DNA of 64,000 bases from Halobellus ruber (GTDB taxonomy: Archaea > Halobacteriota > Halobacteria > Halobacteriales > Haloferacaceae): assembly GCF_014212355.1 (NCBI RefSeq), contig NZ_JACKXD010000003.1, positions 372,001-436,000 on the forward strand. The letters run 5' to 3'. The translations under genes were made by a program, and so were the position numbers. The notes under the pieces are model-generated. The model saw only the letters and a list, made by a program, of their open reading frames with translations. It made no database searches and was not told the DNA's origin. Positions within the stretch are counted from its first letter, which is position 1; every line of letters begins with the position of its first letter. Shown here in pieces: positions 58,617-64,000 of the stretch.

Positions 58617-59440
58617 ACGTGATCGTTGATGGGGAGGAAGATGGTTCCGATTGACTGTTCGGTGGCGATGGCTTCGAGCACGTCGGGTTCGGTCGACTCC
58701 GCGATGATCGCGGGGATGCCGTGCTCGCTCACGGTCCGGGCGCCCCGGACTTTCGTCCGGATCCCGCCGAAGGAGCCGCTTGCGGTCTCCTCGACGATCC
58801 GTTCGACCGCGTCGTAGTTCCGGCCGACCGCGTCGATCAGCTCCGCGTCGGGGTCGTCCTTGGGATTGGCCGTGTAGACGCCGGCCACGTCGGTCAGCGT
58901 GACCAGCAGGTCGGCGCCGACCGCGACGGTGACCGACGCCGAGAGCATGTCGTTGTCGCCGATCCGGATCTCCTCGGTGGCGACCGCGTCGTTTTCGTTG
59001 ATGATCGGCACGACGCCCCACGACAGGAGCGTCTCGACGGTGTTCTTGAAGTTGGTGAACCGCTCGGGGTCCTCGAGGTCCTGGTCGGTCACCAGGATCT
59101 GGGCGACCGTCAGCCCGTAGCGCTCGAAGCTCTCGGTGTACCGCCGCATCAGGTGGCTCTGCCCGATGGTCGAGACCGCCTGGGACTCCTCGACGGTGTC
59201 GTCGGGGTCGAACCCGATCCGGCCCTTCCCGGCGCCGATCGCCCCCGAGGAGACCAGGACGACCTCCCTCTCGCGGTCGATCAGGTCGGCGATGTCGTCG
59301 ACGAGCTTGTCGAGTTTCCCGTCGTCGAGCTTCGATTCGTCGTTGGTGAGGGAGTTGGTCCCGGCCTTGACCACGACCCGGCCGGCCTCGGCCGCGAGAC
59401 TCCGGGCGTGGTCGACGTCCTCGGTGGCGACAGCGTTCAT
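58613..59440 (-). CDS. proB: Glutamate 5-kinase
   Basis: A 275-residue amino-acid kinase, first step of proline synthesis. It has the nucleotide/substrate motifs [37 protein letters not shown] and [20 protein letters not shown], and a substrate loop [12 protein letters not shown]. It lacks the C-terminal PUA domain of many bacterial GKs, so it is the short form. Both ends overlap neighbours (proC stop/ATG and proA ATG), giving a tightly coupled operon. Confidence 0.96.
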   Translation of the reverse strand: MNAVATEDVDHARSLAAEAGRVVVKAGTNSLTNDESKLDDGKLDKLVDDIADLIDREREVVLVSSGAIGAGKGRIGFDPDDTVEESQAVSTIGQSHLMRRYTESFERYGLTVAQILVTDQDLEDPERFTNFKNTVETLLSWGVVPIINENDAVATEEIRIGDNDMLSASVTVAVGADLLVTLTDVAGVYTANPKDDPDAELIDAVGRNYDAVERIVEETASGSFGGIRTKVRGARTVSEHGIPAIIAESTEPDVLEAIATEQSIGTIFLPINDHV

Positions 59441-60210
59441 TCCGTGTCGTCCCCCGCGAGTTCCTCCGAGCGCCGGCGGGCGGCGCTCAGGGCGTCGCCC
59501 ACGACGTCGTCGACGTCGCTGTCGAACAGGACCTCCATCCCCTCGATGGTGGTCCCGCCGGGCGAGCAGACCGCGTCGATCAGCGCATCGAGGTCGCGGT
59601 CGGAGCGGAGCACGGTCTCGGCGGCGCCTTTGAACGTCTGTGCCGCGAGCGTCCGGGCGTCGGCGGGGTCGAGCCCCTCCGCGACGGCGCGTTCCTGCAT
59701 CGCCCGGATCAGATAGAAGACGAACGCCGGGCCGCTGCCGTTCAGGGCGGTGGCGACGTGCATCCGGTCCTCGTCGATCTCGACGTACTCGCCGAGGTCC
59801 GAGAGCATCTGCCGGACGGTCTCGTCGGGGTCGTCCCACGACACGGCCGCGGCCATCGTCTGCGTCTCCGCGGCGAGGTTGGGCATGATCCGGACGACCG
59901 TGGCGCCGGTCTCGGCGGCGACGCGGGCCCGGGAGACGCCGGCCGCGATGGTGACGAGCGTCTGCTCGGCCCGGAGGTCGAGGTCCTCGAGCACGATCGG
60001 GACGATGTCGGGTTTCACCGCGAGCACGACGAGTTCGGAGTCGCGGACGTCACCGAGATCGGTGGTCGTCCGGTCGCAGTGCGCCGAGATCGCCTCCAGG
60101 GCCTCGGGGTCCACGTCGTAGGCCGTGATACGGTAGCCGCCGGCCCGGGAGAGCCCCGTGATCAGGGCGCTCCCCATGTTTCCGCAGCCGATCACGCTGA
60201 CGTCGATCAT
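59437..60210 (-). CDS. proC: Pyrroline-5-carboxylate reductase
   Basis: A 257-residue NAD(P)H-dependent reductase, last step of proline synthesis. The Rossmann motif is [17 protein letters not shown]. Later come [32 protein letters not shown] and [18 protein letters not shown], ending with [13 protein letters not shown], the family signature. It is first in the operon; a TATA-like tcgtatatcg lies about 30 bases before the ATG, suggesting a leaderless transcript. Proline also serves as an osmolyte or nutrient, but the operon is the standard biosynthetic set. Confidence 0.97.
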   Translation of the reverse strand: MIDVSVIGCGNMGSALITGLSRAGGYRITAYDVDPEALEAISAHCDRTTTDLGDVRDSELVVLAVKPDIVPIVLEDLDLRAEQTLVTIAAGVSRARVAAETGATVVRIMPNLAAETQTMAAAVSWDDPDETVRQMLSDLGEYVEIDEDRMHVATALNGSGPAFVFYLIRAMQERAVAEGLDPADARTLAAQTFKGAAETVLRSDRDLDALIDAVCSPGGTTIEGMEVLFDSDVDDVVGDALSAARRRSEELAGDDTE

Positions 60211-61071
60211 TGTACTGTCCTGTAGGCGGGGCCGCCGATATACGAACTTTGGTTTCGCGCCGGGGGACGGCGCCACCCACCCTCGCCGCCCGTCCCTGCT
60301 CGGTCGTCGACCGCGTTCGTATGTAACGAACTTTCATTCAGTATCTGCCTCTTTCGGATCGTTGCCCGCGAGCGCATCGAGTCGCTCTGTGACGGTACAA
60401 GTAATACAACAATAATAGTTTGATTTTTTATTTTTTCTGGCTTTTCTGATTTCTGCCGATTCGGTCGGCTGAAAATTGCTTTTCTGTTATCACAGCCAAA
60501 TTACATTTCTCAGTTCGTTCTTCATCGTATACTATAAGCCTGTAGCGAACGACTCCGCCGATCCCGGTCCGACGTCCGCAACCGCACGCACCGGCGCCGT
60601 CGTGGTATTGACGCGGTCGCACGCTATGGCCACGACGACCCTAACATAGGTACACGTGTTAGTACCGTCTCGATGTTCGTTTATGAAAGTTCGATTCGAT
60701 GGAACTTTTTTATCGTTCGCGACGAGGCACGGTTCGGGGGCCGAGCACGGAGTCTGTCGCCGGTGGGAGAGGCTAACCCGACCGCATAGTCCGGACGCGA
60801 AGCCGTACCGAGAAGGGAGCGGCGCGGTCCACGCCGCGGACACGTGGAGGAGTACAGCCCCGTCAGGGCCAGTAACCGGCGAACGCCGCGACGGGTTCCG
60901 GATGTATCCGGGTCCGTGATCGACGCCGCCGGCCGTCGACTCGGCGTCGGAAGCGGGGCGAACGCTCCGCCGACGCGGGCCACGGGGACGTCGTCCGGCG
61001 GCCGCCCCGAACCGGACCCCGTTCGAGCATACGAAACTGTTAATTCAGTCCGGGCGCGAGTATGTGCAAGG
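60211..61071. other. 860-base non-coding region with AT-rich island
   Basis: No convincing gene was found. Bases 60400-60540 are strikingly AT-rich for this genome (tttgattttttattttttct, for example). The proC promoter occupies the left end and the iclR promoter (gttaattcag at about 61038) the right end. The inverted repeat at 60686-60708 is in between. The stretch 60710-61040 is GC-rich and has open frames of shadow type only. It might be a relic of an element or a long regulatory region. Confidence 0.45.
60686..60708. promoter_or_regulatory. Inverted repeat, possible regulator site
   Basis: The sequence aaagttc-gattcgatg-gaacttt has perfect 7-base arms around a 9-base spacer and is flanked by A/T runs. 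Spacing and size suit a dimeric helix-turn-helix regulator such as an IclR protein. It lies 360 bases before the iclR gene, so its target is uncertain. Confidence 0.4.
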
Positions 61072-61869
61072 ATGGCAGACCCCGACCAACTTACCGTGAA
61101 GACGACCCGGACGTCGCTGGAGATCCTCTCCACGATCCGGGAGGCCGACGGGGCGCGGGTCTCCGACATCATCGATGCCCACGGGATGGCCAAGAGCACC
61201 GCCCACAAGCACCTCACGACGCTGGAACGCGCCGGCTATCTCACCAAGTCCGGGGAGGTGTACCACATCGGGTTCAAGTTCCTGAACCTCGGGGAGTACG
61301 CCCGGGAGCGGTGGTACTGGTTCTCCGCGGTCAAAGCCGCAGTCGAGGAGCTCTCGGACCGAACCGAGGAGGAGTGTGACTTCGTCGTCGACGACCACGG
61401 CCGGGTGATCACGGTCGCCGAGTCGTACCACAAGTGGGCGAAGTACGGTACCGAAGACGGCTCCAAGCGGTACCGGGCGAACATCGGGACCTACTACCCG
61501 ATGCACGCCACCGGCTCGGGGCTGGCGATCCTGTCGACGTACCCCCGGGAGCGGGTCGAGACGGTCGTCGACGAGTGGGGGTTGTCGGCGCTGACCGACC
61601 ACACGATCACGTCCCGGGAGGAGCTGTTCGTGGAACTCGATCGGACCCGCGAGCGGGGCTACGCCGTCGGGGATCGATACTACACCGAGGGGCTCCGGAG
61701 CGTCGGGCGGCCGGTGACCGCGGCCGACGGGACGGTGCTCGGCGCGGTCAGCGTCTCCGGGCCCACCTACCGGATCGACGGCCCGGTACTCGACCGCGAG
61801 ATACCGCAGGCGCTGGCAGAGGTCGTCGACTCGCTGGAATCCGAACTCGCGGCGATGGCCGGGGCCTGA
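61072..61869 (+). CDS. IclR-family transcription regulator
   Basis: A 265-residue regulator. The N-terminal winged helix (residues about 12-70) includes LEILSTIREADGARVSDIID and MAKSTAHKHLTTLERAGYL. The C-terminal effector domain carries ECDFVVDDHGRVITVAES, ANIGTYYPMHATGSGLAIL, GYAVGDRYYTEGLRSVGRPV and GAVSVSGPTYRI. IclR proteins control catabolic genes and bind small acids or sugars. Its neighbours are an iron alcohol dehydrogenase and an aldehyde dehydrogenase, the most likely targets. The ATG at 61072 fits; the frame upstream is not domain-like. Confidence 0.93.
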   Translation: MADPDQLTVKTTRTSLEILSTIREADGARVSDIIDAHGMAKSTAHKHLTTLERAGYLTKSGEVYHIGFKFLNLGEYARERWYWFSAVKAAVEELSDRTEEECDFVVDDHGRVITVAESYHKWAKYGTEDGSKRYRANIGTYYPMHATGSGLAILSTYPRERVETVVDEWGLSALTDHTITSREELFVELDRTRERGYAVGDRYYTEGLRSVGRPVTAADGTVLGAVSVSGPTYRIDGPVLDREIPQALAEVVDSLESELAAMAGA

Positions 61870-61915
61870 CCGGTAAACTCGGCCAGGATGGCGCGGCACG
61901 AACCCGGCGGGAAAC

Positions 61916-63187
61916 TCAGTAGGCGTCGCGGGCGACGTCGAGCAGGTCCTCGGCGTCGGCGTCGCGGGGATTGTCGTGGATCTCGATCGTGTCGAGCGAC
62001 GTCTCGGCGATCTCGGGGAGATCCGCCTCGTCGACGCCGAGTTCGCGCAGGCTCGACGGGAGGTCGACCTCGTCGATCAGGGCCTCGACCGCCTCGACCG
62101 CCTTATGAGCGGCTTCGACGTCGGACAGCCCGTCGGTGTCGAGTCCCATCGCCTCGGCGACCTCCGCGTAGCGAGCGGGGTACTGCTCCAGGTTGTACCG
62201 CATCACCGGCGCGGTGAAGGCCGCGATCGCCTCGCCGTGCGGGATCTCCGGGTACATCCCTCCCGTGACCTCCGCAAGCGAGTGGATCGCGCCGAACCCG
62301 GCGAAGTTCTCGCAGAACCCCGCCATGTGCGACCCGTACAGCATCTGCTCGCGGGCCTCCATATCGCCCGTCTCGTAGGCCTCCGGCAGGTACTCCGGGA
62401 CGAGCCCCATCACGTGTTTCGTGTACGGCTTGACGAGTTCCGGGGCGCCGGCGGCGACGTGGTTCTCCAAGGCGTGGGAGAACGCGTCGAACCCGGTCGC
62501 GGCGGTCTGCCGCGGCGGGAGCGACGCGGTCAGTTCGGGGTCCACCAGCGACACCTCGGCGCCGAGGTACGGCCCGTCGGGGTACAGCGGGGGCTGGCCG
62601 ATCGCCATCTTGAACGCCCGGTCCTCGGCGGTGATCACGGCCCAGTAGTCGACCTCGCTGCCGGTCCCCGAGGTCGTCGGGATCGTGATCAGCGGGTGCG
62701 TGTGGTTCTCGATGCTGCCCGCAGTGACGTCCTCCGGATCGTTGACCTCGTACTCCGAGAGCGGTCCCGGGTTGGTCTGCAGGAGCGTCGCGCATTTCGC
62801 CGTGTCGATGACGCTGCCGCCGCCCACGGCGACGACCACGTCGAAGTCGCCGGCGTTCAGCGTCTCCAGGGCGTCGTGGACCATCGCCTCCGTCGGGTTG
62901 GGCTCGACGTCGTCGTAGATCTCGTAGTCGATCCCTTCGGCGTCGAGCGAGGATTCGACGCCGTCGAGGATGCCCGCCGCCCTGATTCCCCGGTCAGTGA
63001 CGACCAGGGCGCTGTCCCAGCCCTTGACGTCGATGACGTCGCCGGTGCGCTCGCTCTTTCCGTTGCCGAACTCGACCCAGATCGGGAACGAGAAGGTGTA
63101 CTCGCCGAGGCTCATCGTCCGGGACTCCGTGCCGAGAGGGCGTCCGTACTGCTCGTCGAACGGTCGTGGGTGTGGTGTCGCATCCAT
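61916..63187 (-). CDS. Iron-containing alcohol dehydrogenase
   Basis: A 423-residue group III alcohol dehydrogenase. Its NAD loop is VVAVGGGSVIDTAK, followed by PTTSGTGSEVDYWAV. The metal-binding region has a conserved Asp and His spaced as in the family (TGFDAFSHALENH), then GFGAIHSLAEVTGG and IPHGEAIAAFTAPVMRYN. It may oxidise or reduce simple or polyol-type alcohols; choline is possible but not typical of this group. It is convergent with iclR and divergent from the aldehyde dehydrogenase, and probably forms an alcohol-to-acid module with it. A start at MSLGEY (63115) is also possible. Confidence 0.92.
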   Translation of the reverse strand: MDATPHPRPFDEQYGRPLGTESRTMSLGEYTFSFPIWVEFGNGKSERTGDVIDVKGWDSALVVTDRGIRAAGILDGVESSLDAEGIDYEIYDDVEPNPTEAMVHDALETLNAGDFDVVVAVGGGSVIDTAKCATLLQTNPGPLSEYEVNDPEDVTAGSIENHTHPLITIPTTSGTGSEVDYWAVITAEDRAFKMAIGQPPLYPDGPYLGAEVSLVDPELTASLPPRQTAATGFDAFSHALENHVAAGAPELVKPYTKHVMGLVPEYLPEAYETGDMEAREQMLYGSHMAGFCENFAGFGAIHSLAEVTGGMYPEIPHGEAIAAFTAPVMRYNLEQYPARYAEVAEAMGLDTDGLSDVEAAHKAVEAVEALIDEVDLPSSLRELGVDEADLPEIAETSLDTIEIHDNPRDADAEDLLDVARDAY

Positions 63188-63303
63188 ACGAGAATCCCAA
63201 AAGTCAGTACAAAAAAGTATGGTATGAAGAAGCGATTACTCGTTTCGATCGATGCGGTTCCTGTTGTGGGAAGATTTTTGAACCGGTGACAGAGAGGGTC
63301 CGT

Positions 63304-64000
63304 ATGGGCAGTCCACAACCGGACGGTAGCGCGATCGCCGAGCGACACCGCTCGAAACACCGGGCGGCGACGGCCGACGTCGAGCTCGGCGGATGGATCG
63401 ACGGCGAGCGCCGCACCGACGGCCCGACACGCGGAATCGAGGATCCGGTGATCGGCGAGCCGATCGTCGAGGTGCCGCAGTGTGACGCCGACGACGTCGA
63501 CGACGCGGTCGACACGGCGTGGGAGGCGTTCGACGGCGGGTGGGAGGAAGCCACCGTCCGCGACCGCTCGAAGCGTCTGTTTGAGTGGGCCGATGTCTTG
63601 TCGGACCACGTCGAGGAACTCACGCTGCTCGAGTGTCTGGACTGCGGCAAGCCGATCTCACAGGCCCGCGGCGAGGTCGAGGGCGCGATCGACACTATAG
63701 AATTTTACGCCTCGGCCGTCCGTGCACAGCGCGGCAGCGAAGTGCCCGCCGGGGAGGATCTCCACCTCTACACCAAACAGGAGCCCTACGGCGTCGTCGG
63801 CGGGATCGTTCCGTGGAACTACCCCCTGTGGGCGGCCGCCTGGAAGCTCGGGCCCGCGCTCGCAGCGGGGAACGCCTGCGTGCTGAAACCCGCAAGCGAC
63901 ACGCCGCTGTCGACGATCCGGGCCGCACAGCTCTCGGCGGGGATCTTCCCCGACGGCGTCCTCAACGTCGTGCCGGGATCCGGCAGCGACGTCGGGCAGG
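63304..64000 (+). CDS. NAD(P)-dependent aldehyde dehydrogenase (3' end outside the window)
   Basis: 232 codons of an aldehyde dehydrogenase starting MGSPQPDGSA. It contains GGWIDGERRTDGPTRGIEDP, FEWADVLSDHVEELTLLECL, DCGKPISQARGEVEGAIDTI, KQEPYGVVGGIVPWNYPLW and NACVLKPASDTPLS, the normal N-terminal ALDH order (cofactor site reached; the catalytic Cys lies beyond the end). The family overlaps betaine-aldehyde dehydrogenase (GbsA/BetB) and others; motifs here cannot tell. TATA-like aagatttttg lies about 30 bases before the ATG. It is paired divergently with the iron alcohol dehydrogenase under a nearby IclR regulator. Confidence 0.93.
   Translation, partial: MGSPQPDGSAIAERHRSKHRAATADVELGGWIDGERRTDGPTRGIEDPVIGEPIVEVPQCDADDVDDAVDTAWEAFDGGWEEATVRDRSKRLFEWADVLSDHVEELTLLECLDCGKPISQARGEVEGAIDTIEFYASAVRAQRGSEVPAGEDLHLYTKQEPYGVVGGIVPWNYPLWAAAWKLGPALAAGNACVLKPASDTPLSTIRAAQLSAGIFPDGVLNVVPGSGSDVGQ

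Noticed and set aside
5-63990. tRNA or rRNA genes and CRISPR arrays
   Set aside because: No cloverleaf, GGTTCGAATCC-like T-loop, rRNA segment or regularly spaced direct-repeat array was recognised; the only tandem array is the 54-base coding repeat at 23323.

Overview
This is a GC-rich (roughly 68-70%) window from a haloarchaeon. The acidic proteomes, AT-rich promoters about 27-35 bases before leaderless starts, Tat-type and lipobox signal peptides, a Bat/HTH-10 regulator, SAMP-like sulfur carrier and E1 proteins, and hybrid PAS sensor kinases with N-terminal receivers all point to class Halobacteria. I cannot name a genus. No rRNA, tRNA or CRISPR was seen. The window opens inside a transporter gene and closes inside an aldehyde dehydrogenase gene.

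1-30 kb: a large locus for N-methyl and one-carbon metabolism. It holds a BCCT betaine-type transporter (1-1611), an ETF:menaquinone oxidoreductase (3510-5687), and three dimethylglycine/sarcosine dehydrogenase-like flavoproteins with C-terminal GcvT folate domains (6372-8909, 14367-16922, 17342-19975). The first sits in an operon with etfB and etfA; the second with a serine/threonine dehydratase that carries an ACT domain. Downstream are a creatininase-family amidohydrolase, an aspartoacylase-like deacylase, metF, glyA and a free-standing GcvT/DmdA-like methyltransferase. Together these can carry a quaternary amine through dimethylglycine, sarcosine, glycine and serine to pyruvate. Methyl groups would go to folate and electrons through ETF to menaquinone. 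Only the first demethylation (betaine to dimethylglycine) lacks an obvious enzyme; the DmdA-like protein is a candidate.

30-40 kb: a MOSC protein, a Bat-type regulator, a copper nitrite reductase (nirK) followed by two cupins and a haem-copper-oxidase-I-like membrane protein, then an SDR, an orphan substrate-binding lipoprotein and an MFS carrier.

40-57 kb: two sulfur neighbourhoods. The first is a translationally coupled operon of beta-propeller, cysteine-less tandem rhodanese and second propeller, divergent from a YeeE/TsuA thiosulfate transporter and followed by a cysteine synthase. The second contains a CysO/SAMP-like carrier, a UbaA/MoeZ-type E1, and a TusA-like/rhodanese/JAMM operon, then msrA. 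Between them lie a decayed trkH, a terpene-synthase-like protein, a sensor kinase, a cytochrome P450 and a SnoaL-like protein.

57-64 kb: a coupled proC-proB-proA operon, an 860-base non-coding stretch with an AT-rich island, an IclR regulator, an iron alcohol dehydrogenase and a divergent aldehyde dehydrogenase cut by the window end.

Repeats: three near-identical 82-base palindromes begin exactly on the TGA stop codons of three unrelated genes. A fourth palindrome with the same outer ends (ATAC...GTAT) but a different core supplies the last codons of a small membrane protein.
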